This document shows positions 1-10,900 of a stretch of 64,000 nucleotides of DNA, piece after piece (position 1 is the stretch's first letter; every line of letters begins with the position of its first letter). The notes beneath the pieces are model-generated. The model ran no database searches. It had not been told where the DNA came from and was given only the letters and a program-made list of their open reading frames with translations. The DNA lies in contig NC_052028.1 in NCBI RefSeq assembly GCF_015832195.1, positions 5,189,501 to 5,253,500 of the forward strand. Direction: 5' to 3'. This DNA comes from Motacilla alba alba. Taxonomy: Eukaryota; Chordata; Aves; Passeriformes; Motacillidae. Made by a program: the position numbers and the translations under genes.

Positions 1-806
1 AGAGCCTTAAGAAAACATTAGATTATACTATCAAATATACCTGGCTAGGTAATTACAGTGTTGTGCAGTAGCTTTAGAATTTAGAGACACTAAATCAACT
101 GCTAACAACGCACACAGCTCCCTTTGGTACTGCAGGGCTTCTTGTCTGACTGAAGCAGGGAGCAGACCTGGACTGCCCAAGGACTGGCTGTGTCTGTGAC
201 AGGATGTGACTGAAGCTGACTGAGAACTTCCCTTCTCTGGGACGGCAATGTCTGGAGGAGCTGCGAGGCCAGTCTGAGGTGCATGATGGATCGGCTACAC
301 AGCTTTACTTCCATTTATTTATTTCAGCTGCTAAGCTTCTCAATCTGCATTTTCATGAGCTTTCAGCAGAATCATTGAATCCAAATGGAAATAATCTGTC
401 TGGCTAACAAGGGTGCACCAACCAGCTAATTGTATCATCTAATGGAAATTCAAATGAACAGGAAACAGCTTTGAGCTACAGCGCAATTCCAGGTGCCACA
501 GTGAAGGCAGGAAAAACAGTTACAGCTGAGAATCTGTAGGCAGTCAGAACCAACAGCAGCAGGCAACACACTAATCCCCCAGAATAACTCCTGGCAGGTT
601 AGCTTCCCTATAATACTTTGTTAACAAATAACAAAATTGTCGATAATATTGTGGGGAAAAAACCCATAATGCAATGTAGTTAAATAATCTTCTCTTCACA
701 ATGGTAATTAAAGGGTGATATTCCCATTTTCAACAAACACGTTCTATTAATAAATCTATTCTGCAATGATTGGGTTTTTTCTTCTCCAGAAAAAATGATT
801 TTCCAC

Positions 807-809
<3 letters not shown>

Positions 810-840
<31 letters not shown>
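810..840 (+). repeat. Poly(A) tract, 31 uninterrupted A
   Basis: A pure run of 31 adenines follows CCACTGT. An AATAAA hexamer lies at 749-754, about 55 bases upstream, which is further than usual for a retrocopy tail. I see no open frame or gene remnant upstream and no clear target-site duplication. It may be a simple homopolymer or the tail of an unrecognised retrocopy. Such tails are uncommon in birds because CR1 does not use poly(A) templates. The exact length may also be affected by sequencing error. Confidence 0.9.
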
Positions 841-842
<2 letters not shown>

Positions 843-1129
843 AAGCAGATTCATGGAGTCTGAAAAGGTCAAAGAGACCTGAATCTGAATGCTCCTATTT
901 TTTATACTGTTGACCTACAGGGTTAAGATAAAAGTCAGTCACCATGATGATATTCATAGATGACTTTTTAAAGGTAACTTTGTTCATAGTGACAGAAGGA
1001 TACAGTAGTTTGAATACAAACTCCAGGAGTGAAGAATGAGGACAAATACCTCCCTGAGGAAAGTAGGCCTCATCCAAGGTCCATTGAATTAATTAGCATC
1101 AACATTAGCTTTGCCTAGGGGGCTAAAGC

Positions 1130-1178
1130 CTCTCTTTTTTTAATCTCTCTCTCTCTCTTTTTTTTTTTTTTTCTTTTT
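1130..1178 (+). repeat. Pyrimidine tract with (CT)n core
   Basis: The tract reads as T-rich, then (CT)n, then a long T run, and is almost free of purines. It is ordinary low-complexity sequence. It could resemble a splice-acceptor tract, but no exon-like sequence follows it. Confidence 0.85.
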
Positions 1179-4100
1179 GACTGAGCTGCATATCACAATA
1201 TGTAGACTGGCATCCAAAACCACACTTAATCATCTTTGTGAGCTAATCCATTTATGTATCCAGCACTTAGAAAGAAATTACATTCATACCAGTGTATTTT
1301 CACATTTGAACTCACTGACTTCAATTCAGCTGTTACCACTCCTAAGGCAAAAGAATAAAAACTGCCTTGCAGCAATCTGAATTAGGGAGATACTCACAGA
1401 TCTATTTTGTTATTAGAAGAAATGTGGTCCTTTCAGTAATTTAAATCAAACAAATTTAACCCATGCTTGAATGCAAATGTAGTATCACTGATCCATGGGC
1501 GTGTAGCCAAGTATGTGGTAGTACATGGGCATAAATTTTTAGCAGTTGCAACATCCTCTGTTAAATTTGAGAATTGCAGCCCATTTTCCTCAAGAAGACC
1601 ACCAGTAGTGGCAGGCTGGAGGAATGCAGGAACAGTAAGACTCTGTTCTTCTACTCCAAATTTGAAATTATTTGCTAAGGCTTAAAATGGTGTCAGTTAC
1701 AAGCCCCAGGGCTCTGTTGTAGGACAAACATTTCTTCATTCAGTGACTAAGATATGCCAGTATTTCACAGATCATCAGTTAAGCCAACAGCTCCTGCACA
1801 GAAAGGACACTGCTATTTTAGTCCTCTGTGTTGGTTGATTTTGTTCTCCTGTGTATTGGATGGCTGGTCAGTACACAGTTTGCATAACAGGGATTCATTC
1901 AAACAGATAATTGCAAAAAATTAGAAACTTTACCATAATCTGGTTATTGAGCATCATTTTTTGACTGCTCTAGTCAAAAGGAAGAAGAAACTACATGCAC
2001 AGCAGCTGGTGCCTGCAAGTCCCTCTACTGCTCTTGCTACAACAGCTTAAAACTTTATGGGAGTTCCTTTAATCCCTTACAGGAAAAAAAATATTGTCCT
2101 CCTTTTAAAGAAAAAATCCTAGAATTAAATAAATTACATCTTTTACTTCAAACAAGAAACTCTGAGTTAAGACTGAAACTTTTAACTCTGTCTGCATTAA
2201 CCATAGATATTTATCTTTCTTATCTTTAATTTTGGGAGGAAAATGGGATTGTTACAGTATTGCTGCAGTCTGCTTCTGAGTTTTTATGTTTTATTTATTG
2301 ATACAATTAACATGTCAAGTTTTTTGCACAACTGCAAGAATAAAAACAATTTGTTGGCTACAACCTCCTACAGACTATGACTTCTGTGAAATTCCTTTAT
2401 GATTGTGACAGGTTATAGCATAGATACCACATCAGGGGACTCAAGAAATGAAATTCTGTGCTCTTAGTCTCAGTGCTGGAGTGCCTGTCTGAAATTTTCA
2501 AAGGTAGTAATACCTCAGTAAGGGGAAGGTGACCACCAAGACTATGCTTTGTATAAGCAGCATCTTCTGGATCTTCTGACTGGTGTCTCAGAGAAATCAC
2601 ATGCATCCTCCTCACAGCTTTGAAAAAGGCTGCTTACACAGTGAGCACTTCTGTTGCTGGACTCAGATATTCTCATTTAACTGTTTCTTAGAGGGAAAGG
2701 GAAAGTGAATAAGGAGCACCTTGAAGGGATTGATGACAGCATTGAGCACATTTGTGGGACAGCTCATTAGAGAGCATAAAAAGGGCCCCTCACAAGGTAC
2801 ACTAAAGAATCCAAGGGGAGCACATTCTTGATAAGTTTCAGATCCCAACTCAAAGGCACCACGCCAGCTTTATAACAATGGGGTGAAACCAGTGTGGAAC
2901 ACTTCAGAAGGATTTACAGGAATAAGGTGTTCAACCATGTATCAGGGATGATCAATGAAGAACAAGAGACACACTTCTCTACTGATGTTACAGACCAGAT
3001 AGACAAGACTGCACAATAATGTAAAAATAAAATCAACCTTCTAAGTCAGGAGGTGACAACTTTTGTAACAGGCACCCCTGCCATCACTGCCTCTTTTTCA
3101 TGATTTTTCTTTTGATGCACAATAATTTCCTATGCCATCTGAAAAATCAGTCTGGGTCTGGTTACAAGTTCTAGCTCAACAAACGACCTAGTTTCTCCAC
3201 TTGACATTTCCAATGACAAATCATTTTTTTTTCTCTTGTCATTAGTAGTCCACAAGAAGAATTCAGTTACTCTTAAGAATTTTATTCCTGTCAGAATTTA
3301 GTGGTACGTAGACCCTGAGAACGAGACCACATCAAGCATAATTCTTACAAGGGGATGGAAAAGTCCCTAATCTTTGTGGCTGTATTCTGTCTCTACCTTT
3401 AGCACTTTCACACAGTTGAAATCAGAACACTAAAAACCTGAATGACACGTTGCATGCAGTGTGAAAAAATGTTAAACTGTATAAAGACCAGTTCTAAAAT
3501 CCAAGTAGACATTTTTCATTATGAGGTAGTTACTTATAACTAAATTTGAGATGCTGCCACTAAGTCTTGCCTAATAATTTCCATTTATATGTCTTAGCAA
3601 AATGAGAGGCACCAGGAAAACAACAAACCTGGGTGCTCCCCCTCTGCATGAGGGTTTCCTGACAGAAGGCACTTCCACCTCTCAAGTCTACTCTGTCAAA
3701 CTAATTGTTACAACTCCCATTTCTTCCAAGATATTTACATTCCCATCAGCCCTTATTTCTCTGTCAAGAACAGTGAAGTGTCATACCTGGAGATAGTTCA
3801 ATGGACCTGAAGTAAAGCAGGCCTGCAAGCTCTACAAATCAATCTCCATGGATAAGTTGCTTCATGCTTTTAAGAAACCTTTCCCCCAGAATTAATTTCT
3901 CCCTAGTCTGATGGGCCTGACAATTCTGAAGTATCTGTTACCTCCTCTATGTAAAAAAAATCTATCAAAGCCAACCAAGAATTACATGTTGTACTCTATT
4001 TAAGCCTTTTCTGATTTGGTGATGCCAAAAGTAAGTGCTTTTAGGAGAATTGAAATACAGGGTTTTAGGTCTGCAGAGTGCATTAGGAACAAACAACAGG

Positions 4101-5516
4101 GCCTGGTATTATACTGCAGCAACTGTGATTAGTATGACTTAGTTTGTTGCACCCAAAGGCAGTGGATTACAAGGTACAAGAATATCTGATCTAGAATTTT
4201 CCTGGGACTATCACAAAAGAAACAGCAGTAAGCTTCAAAGTCAGAGGCTACAGACAGGTGGAAGTCTATCCGTGACTAATCCACTCACTAAAACTTAGTA
4301 CTAGTGAGAATCACAAATGAATTTATCCCTCAAGGTTGTTGTGTCCTTCTGAGCACTGCTGTTTCCATGTGTTATGGACAGAAATTTCAGCAGTGACATT
4401 GCTCTAGGTTTTGTGCGCCAATCTTGAACTGACTCAAACAAGCATACAGAGAAAAAGTACTCAGCTCTTCATGAAAATCAGCTTCCTCATATTGTTTCAA
4501 TTACCAACCCCAAGTCTCCAGCCTCTTTTGACTATGACGCATGCAAACTTTATGCGGTTTACAATCTAGCTGCAACATCACTGTCTTTGGGGTTTGATTA
4601 TACTTTTGATGCAAATAATGCTGGAATGCAATGAGAAGGTTTCATCCTCCCTCCCCACCACTGAGCTCCTTTAAGGCAAAGAATGCTCTTACCATTGCAA
4701 TGCCAGAGACATTTTACATTAGAGAAGAGTGCAGTGATTACTACCAGCATAACTTAATGGCTTCATCTGAAAATGGGTTTTCCAGAACTGATTTTATCCA
4801 CCTGCAGTTAACTTAAAATTGCACAATAACCAACATATAGAGAGCTGATAGTCATCGCAAGTGGGTTTTGGTAACAAAATTAACAGAGGGAAAAGAATGT
4901 TTTAATATTACACAACATTGCTTTGTATTACTGCCATACACTACACTGATTAAAACTATTATAAACTCTTTTGTTGACTTTGTGAAACATTATATTCCAA
5001 GGACTTTTATGTACTTTGTACACGTTTGTTTACAAATTATCTTGAAACGAAATCCATATTGTACATTTACGTGCCTCAGGATGATAACAACCTACTTAGT
5101 GCTTAAATACAGAAATGCACAGGCATAACATGGATAGGCCCAGTGAACTAATTTAGATAAAATGGAATGCAAAAAAAAAAAAGGATAATATCTGGAACTG
5201 TAAGCTCTTTGTCACCAGCATTTTTTACTAAAGGTTAAAAATACTTGATGCAAAGCCTTGCAACAGGATTACGAAAAAACAAACTATAGATCTTCAAACC
5301 CTGTTCCTCTGATGATCTTCAATACTGCTACCAATGAAACCTCAGGCCCCCAAAAATAGACAGGGAGAAAGAAGGCTGAAAAATAAGAATTCTTAACTTT
5401 GAAGGAAAGCTGATATAAAAAGCAACAAATAAATATAATTCAGTTTTACTGACTATTATGGAATGATCTTCAATTCCTACAATGTGGTCACTGTAGTGAC
5501 AAAGCAGAACTAACCA

Positions 5517-5570
5517 TATTTATTTATTTATTTATTTATAGCCTATATTATTATATTATTTATAGCCTAT
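5517..5570 (+). repeat. (TTTA)n microsatellite with duplicated flank
   Basis: About six TTTA units are followed by two copies of ATTTATAGCCTAT, at 5534-5546 and 5558-5570, a 24-base period. This looks like replication slippage that copied the unique flank together with part of the tetranucleotide repeat. Confidence 0.85.
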
Positions 5571-6504
5571 GAAGGTCTGACCCAAAATTCCAATAGAACT
5601 AAAAAAATTCTGACACCCCTTTCCCAGCTGCTCATTTAAGGTGCAGCAAAATAAACCTACGGATCCTTTTCCCTCTGTTCCTCTCTGCCCTCTGAGCACT
5701 GGTCTGTGTGAAAGTGGGATATCACAAGTTTAACAGCCCATACCCTGTTGCTCTTGACAGAACACCAAGCAAGGACATTAATGCTAATTAATCACTGTCA
5801 CAGATGGACCATGTGTCAGGACGTCCTATTTAAGGTCAGAAAGTGAAGTCAGTAATTCCATATCACAAATGTTAGAGAAGACATGAAAAATGTGATTTTT
5901 CGTCAGAAGATTAGCAGGTGCTGCTCCTATTTCAGAAGTTTCTGTAAAGCATTTCCATGCACTGACTGATTTCAAACATCTGCTGCTATATGGCACTCCT
6001 TTGCAGTAACAACAGATCTGTTACATATTTTAATCATTGTACAGAGCATTAGTTTACTTATTTCTCTGCCTTTTTAATTACTTTTTGCTTAACCTTCTGA
6101 TTAAACATTACTATGGTGCAAATTATGAAAGAGAAAATCAAAATTGTTTTAAAGCATGACTCAATCGTAGGGAAAACATTAAAATGAACAGCTAGGTAGG
6201 GTCATATAAAGCACAGAATCCTCAGACTTCCAAGGCTGGAGGCTGACCAAAGGTAACTTGCTGACCTAAGGCTAAACCAAGCACCACAGATAGGTCATAT
6301 TCATCTGAATCATCAGCCACTGGTTCATTTAAAGAGAAATAGATAAAGTTAGTGGGTTTCATAGCTTGATCTGTTTTGGTAAATCATGTGTTTTAGGTAA
6401 TGTAAAGTCAACTTCCTCTGCTTTGACGACACGCAATGATAAAAGAAAAATTACTCTGAAAACCAAAAAGACATGGATGTCTTTGGAAGAAACTGAAATA
6501 TTTT

Positions 6505-6653
6505 ATCATCACAGAATGGTTTGGGAGGGACCTTAGAGATCATCTTAACACCAACTCCCCTGCCATGGGCGGGGACACCCTCTATGAGACTGGGCTGATC
6601 AGAGCCACATCCAGCCTGGCCTTGAACACTTCCAGGGGTGGGGCAGCCACAAA
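6505..6653 (-). mobile_element. CR1 LINE 3'-end fragment
   Basis: Read on the plus strand, this begins with a degenerate ATCATCACAGAATGGTTTGG and continues with the hallmarks of the reverse-complemented avian CR1 3' terminus: GGGAGGGACCTTAGAGATCA, CCTGCCATGGGCGGGGACAC, CCAGCCTGGCCTTGAACACT and a final GGGGCAGCCAC. The element therefore lies on the minus strand, with its 3' end at the left. It is 5'-truncated to about 150 bases, as most avian CR1 copies are. The tandem ATTCTATG-type octamers of a young copy are reduced to one degenerate unit. The left-hand part of the minus-strand frame at 6582-6809 is the decayed C-terminal tail of CR1 ORF2. The fragment cannot move on its own. Confidence 0.93.
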
Positions 6654-8054
6654 TGTTATAAAATTGTAAGTATTAATAAGAGTCACACAGGCGTGTGTGT
6701 ATGAAGGAGGATCTGAATGATTACTGAATGATTGCAGAATCCTAAAATAACTTTTTCTGTTGTTATTGTCAGTGAAGTTAGTGTGGGTTTGATCAGCTTC
6801 CAAGAGCATAGTTTGCTTCTGTATCTCAGGTTGTTGGATATGAAATCACAAAGTAGACTCCTTTAGGAGCTCAAAACAGAAAACAGGTTCCTGGAACCTG
6901 TGAGGCTGTCCCTGTTTCTCAGTCATAAGAAAACAGCATCATTCTGTGTTTCCACCTGTGTAATTATTCAGAACCCCCTTTTGCCCTTTCTGTATGAGTT
7001 TTTACATGACTGTAACTTAACTTTCTGGTGTTTAATGAAAGACAGATTTTGGCCTTGAAGTTCTGCAAGCATATTCAACTGCATGCACCTCCCTATCTGT
7101 CTACTGGTCTATAACAGCTAGGTCAACTCCCACAACCTTCAGATCAGCCTTATTCTCCCAGTCTTTGATATCAGTACAAACTCTACATTTCCTCTGATTT
7201 GCAAGAAACAAAAACAGTGCTACACATTACTTGAAAGATGGGAAGTCAAAAAGAAAATGATAAATAAGGAGGAACATAGAAAAGCTTCGCATGAAAATGT
7301 AATAAATATGCAAGAGGTCAGTTGTCAGAATCCTTTCCTGCATTAGGAAAACATATTCCAAGCATTTCAGCTCAAGAATACACATATATACATCCCATGA
7401 GAACTTGCTTCAACATTCCTACATATTCAGGATTGATAAAATCAAGCGTCTTCTGTATTTTTAAAATTATTCTACCAGGAAGTGAGTGAAAATTTGGCTA
7501 CATCTCATTTGGTCTTGAAAGCTCTCCCATGTATAGCATACCTCTGCAGAAAATGCCTGAACTGAGTTGCAAAACTGAATAGGAGCAAGCATCCACATTT
7601 TCCTTATATTTGCATACAGATGGCAGTTTTTCAAAGATAAAATTATAAGCTGCTAGTACACTGTCAAAGTTCAAGCAATCTGTGTTTAGTACAAACATTT
7701 CTAATAGAGTTACATTGCTGTATTGAAAGTAATTAAGTAGACAATGGACCATTTCTCATCCATTTACTAATGCTGTACAAGTATTGGGAGGGGTATTTCA
7801 CAGCCTGGGCCTCTATTTTTTTGGTTTTGTTGTGGTGTTTTCTCCATGCACAGCACTGTTTCCATGGAACCACTGCTCATGGAGCACGGATGCCCACAGA
7901 GAAACCATACAAAAAATTCCTTTTCAAACAGAATGTCATTCTCCTCTCAAATTTAAAGCAGAATTAAATTATTGTGCAAATTCACAAAGCTGCTTTTCCT
8001 ATAATTTTTAGCTATCAATAATACCCTGAAGCCACAAAACACTATTTCACTTAC
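6654..8054. other. Noncoding unique sequence
   Basis: I see no repeat family and no convincing exon. Minus-strand frame 7498-7752 (84 codons) and two overlapping plus-strand frames near 7770-8011 have no recognisable domain and look like chance frames. Confidence 0.55.
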
Positions 8055-8196
8055 TGTTGCAATCAAGGAATCTGTACTTGTTCTAACAGGTACAGCAGAT
8101 TTATGACAAATTTCTGCAGTCTCTGTGTCATCTCCCATGTGTTCAAGTTTTTTTGACAAAGAAAATGCAACAAGAAATTTGTTCTTAGAAGATTTG
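8055..8196 (-). other. Exon-like segment, minus strand, 142 bp (candidate only)
   Basis: On the minus strand the segment is preceded by a branch-point-like CTGAT and the acceptor GAAACTCTTCTAG. It is followed by a donor whose intron begins GTAAGT, with ACA as the last exon bases. Between them one frame is open: one leading base, then 47 codons, ending on a codon boundary. The predicted peptide contains SKKLEHMGDDTETAEICHKS, mixed and charged, and not a family I recognise. A stop (TGA) lies just upstream in the same frame, inside the putative intron. Against it, the last two exon bases (CA) are not the preferred AG, and open frames of this length are common by chance. The phase would join correctly after the exon-like segment at 16559-16712. 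Confidence 0.25.
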
Positions 8197-9069
8197 CTAG
8201 AAGAGTTTCAAATAATCAGTTTTTTTCTTTTGTCAGAACAGTCCCTGCATCTGCTGCATAAAGCAGAAAAAGCCTTATGGCAGTTATTGAGATCTGCACT
8301 GATCCATGCAAAAATCATTTCTCCACTCATCCTAGAAAGTATAAACCCATCTCTTCTTAAGAGATCATGATCAATGCTGTAATGACATGCGCAGGTATAG
8401 CTGGACTAGCTACAAAGCATAATCTAAAGACTTCGCAGATCATATTGACAGAAAAGTTACAAGGAAAATATGTATAATGAAAGGTATTTTCAGAAAAGAC
8501 CTAAATTTTGCCATTCTGCATCTCACCAACAACTCAGTTCAATTTGATGTGAAATTTGTAACTAAATTACCGTTTTGCCTGGAAAGAGTCTATCACAATG
8601 TATAATGTTTCAGAATACAGGTCTTGAAAAACATTCTTTTGTTTTTGTTGAAATGAAAAATGGCCATGATGGCCATGAAAATTAAAAAGTCATTCCAGGC
8701 TTACTGTATTTTATGGGCTTTTTTTATTATTTTTTTTTCTCACATTGGTCCTGTTTTTCCACTTCTGAGCACTGTCTCTCAAAACAAGGTCTGAGGGAGA
8801 GACTTTCAACTCTACCTGTAGGAATCCTTAGTGATCATCTTAAATTTAGTTGTCTTTCCTGAGCTCGAGGTCCTGTTTATCTGGCAAATTCCACAATATG
8901 GCTTTGAAGCCCTGCCCAGCATTTTTTGCAGCAGCTCAGCCAAAGTACAAGCTCATCAAATCTGCTGGTGGCTGGAGAACTTCCTCTGCAAACATCTGCT
9001 GCTGCGCCTGGCACTGGCTGAAAGTTCCAAAAGGACTCTGGTGAAAGCAGAAATGACTCTAGGAGACAT
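8197..9069. other. Noncoding unique sequence
   Basis: AT-rich DNA with T-rich runs near 8720-8740 and a small palindromic doublet, ATGGCCATGATGGCCAT, at about 8661-8677. Overlapping short frames at 8831-9094 on both strands have no recognisable similarity. Nothing else is assignable. Confidence 0.5.
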
Positions 9070-9150
9070 TTCATGGAATCACAAATTCATTTAGATTGGA
9101 AAATATCATTGTGCCCAGCCTTTAACCCAGCGCTGCCAAGCTGACCATTG
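9070..9150 (-). mobile_element. CR1 LINE 3'-end fragment (left half of inverted insertion)
   Basis: The plus strand reads TCATGGAATCACAAATTCAT, then TTTAGATTGGAAAA, then CCTTTAACCCAGCGCTGCCA. This is the reverse complement of a CR1 3' end of the subfamily type whose consensus runs through a 'TTTAGGTTGGAAAA' block to a 'TTAACCCAGCACTGCCAAG' block. The 3' terminus is at the left. The match fades near 9150, where a CR1 piece of opposite orientation begins. It is old and clearly diverged. Confidence 0.8.
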
Positions 9151-9169
9151 AAGTCCACTCCAGGCATCC

Positions 9170-9655
9170 TGGGCTGCACTGATCCACACTGCTGGAGTCT
9201 GCAATCCTGAGGGACACGGGCCAGACCAAGAGTAAAGTCAGGACCCTGAATTTCGGGGAAGCAAAATTCCAGCTCTTGGATGAAGTCAAGAGGAGGCTTT
9301 GGGAGACTGCCTTCAGAGAGAAGCAGCAGAACTCAGCTTTAAGGGTACTTTCCATAGAGCATAAGAAATCGTGCAAGGAGGGTAAGGAACTACAGGGCAA
9401 GAAGGAAATTCACAGGCATTGGAAGCAGGGACAAGTGTCCTGGAAAGAGCAGAGGGATGTGTTTGGTTGTGTAGGGATGGGGTGAGTCAGGCCAAGGCAC
9501 AGCTGGAGCCATTGGTCAGTGGCTCAATGTCAGATGGGGATCAGTGACAAGCGGTGACTCTCCGGGGTCTGTATGGGGACCAGCGCTATTTAATGTCTGC
9601 ATCAATGGCATAGGCGAGGGCATTGAGAACAGCCTTAGGAAGCTGGGCAATGTCT
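9170..9655 (+). mobile_element. CR1 LINE ORF2 remnant (linker plus reverse-transcriptase piece), broken
   Basis: An open frame from 9207 to 9485 reads LRDTGQTKSK, then VRTLNF, then HWKQGQVSWKEQRDVF. This matches the CR1 ORF2 linker between endonuclease and reverse transcriptase, where family members carry an ARTKSRTLDF-like block and a WKQGQV.WEE.RD-like block. A frameshift follows, and the next block, QAKAQLE, is still recognisable in another frame near 9490-9510. The sequence then jumps to the reverse-transcriptase region: VWGPALFNVCING at about 9569-9607, corresponding to the conserved VLGPVLFNIFIND block. The catalytic FADD box that should follow is not intact. Roughly 300 residues are missing between the linker and this block. 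It is dead and cannot encode a working enzyme. It sits head-on to the minus-strand CR1 3' end at 9070-9150. Confidence 0.88.
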
Positions 9656-10156
9656 CATTCCCTCTTTGGTCACAGTCAGGCAGAGTGTGGGCAGGTACCT
9701 CCAAGCTCATTTAGAAATTCTGAACCACCATGAGCTTAGAAAAGTGTCTCCCTTTTGCTAGTCCAGTTGCACTGCCTGGCTCTCCTCCTGTGTGGGCATT
9801 AGACAAAATGCTAACTGACATTATGGTGTCATGATTAAGATGCAAGACTTATGATGCTATGACTTTGCTTTCAGATAGTGTATGGATTTTCATATAAAAA
9901 TCTATTGTTTATCTTTGTAGGACAGTATTTCCCATCAACTGATCTTTTCCATGTAAACAGAAACTTGCCTTTAGATTATCCATTTGAAAGACCTGTTCAC
10001 TGTGACAAGAGTTTGAATTGACCCTGCTGCTGATGTCAGAGAGAGGTTGTATGTAGCTAATAGCACAGCACAGCCAAGATATTAATTCAGGATTTGATAC
10101 AGATATTTGGTTTTAAAATTAAAATTATAAATGCATATTCATAAAGTCTGATCTTT

Positions 10157-10159
<3 letters not shown>

Positions 10160-10197
<38 letters not shown>
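10160..10197 (+). repeat. (TA)n microsatellite, about 19 units
   Basis: A pure alternating AT/TA tract of about 38 bases. It is self-complementary and a likely polymorphic site. No gene context is visible. Confidence 0.95.
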
Positions 10198-10200
<3 letters not shown>

Positions 10201-10549
10201 TGTAACCTTGTTTACAAGGAAGTGTGAGAACATTTATGATGGATTTAGAAAACTAAGCAAAGGCTTAAATTACTTCAAATCAAAGGGATATGAAAAGCAT
10301 ATTTTAACACTGAATTGAATATCAAATGGAAATGAAGGAATTCAGTTAGAATTCATAGCTGGACTATCCATGCATTCCTGTTTCAGACTTACAGGATAAA
10401 CATTGGTACATAAACTCCCTTCCCCCAGGTGAAAACCCTGCTTTACTGGTTCTGAATAACCCTTGGCTATATTTTGACTACCATACTATTATTACAATAA
10501 ATAACAGCAAAACAGAGAGGAAGTAATAAAAACAACAAAAAAAAAGTCT

Positions 10550-10900
10550 CCTAATAGAACCGTTTATTGACTTCATTAATAGCCTAAACGCTTAAAGGTT
10601 TTATATTACCAACCGTGCAGCACTGAGACATCTACACATATTCTAATTAACAGCAATCACACACACTAATAGTATAACCTACTGCTTAAGTAAATGAACA
10701 TCCTTGCCCCCTGCTGCCACGAAGGGGCTGATAGGCATGCGCTTTATTGACAAAGTAAGCTAATTTACAGAGTGATTGTCCAAGAGGGAGCTGCTGTTTA
10801 TTTGTAGAGTTTTTCCCACTGAACTTGCAGGGCAAACAACATGCTTAAATTGTTAATTAAAATATCAACAGCTAAATGTAAATACTGTGGTCTCTTTGAG
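10550..10900. promoter_or_regulatory. Possible conserved noncoding element (by appearance only)
   Basis: High-complexity, repeat-free AT-rich DNA carrying several homeodomain-type cores (TTCATTAATAGCC, TTCTAATTAACAG, TTGTTAATTAAAAT). It also has five CpGs in an otherwise CpG-poor area (AACCGTT, AAACGC, ACCGTG, CACGAA, ATGCGC). This pattern is typical of vertebrate developmental enhancers in gene deserts, but no conservation data were available here. The call rests on sequence texture and could be wrong. Confidence 0.2.

Larger units (their letters stand above)
1..6504. other. Noncoding unique sequence, 5' part of window
   Basis: No gene is recognisable on either strand. Open frames here are all under 90 codons and have no family resemblance. 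The stretch contains a 31-base A run, a pyrimidine tract near 1130-1178, a 12-base A run at 5171-5182 and a TTTA microsatellite, each listed separately where notable. A minus-strand frame at 102-314 has several CpGs (GCCGATC, CTCGCAG, TGCCGTC) and a reasonable amino-acid mix, but it lacks a good acceptor or donor, so it is not called. The rest is AT-rich, high-complexity DNA in which I see nothing assignable. Confidence 0.6.

Noticed and set aside
8661..8677. ATGGCCATGATGGCCAT as a regulatory palindrome
   Set aside because: It is a short tandem of an 8-base palindrome, easily produced by slippage, with no supporting context.
9276..9485. 69-codon plus-strand frame as a small gene
   Set aside because: It is part of a longer frame from 9207 that matches the CR1 ORF2 linker (HWKQGQVSWKEQRD block) and ends in a frameshift, so it is a LINE remnant.
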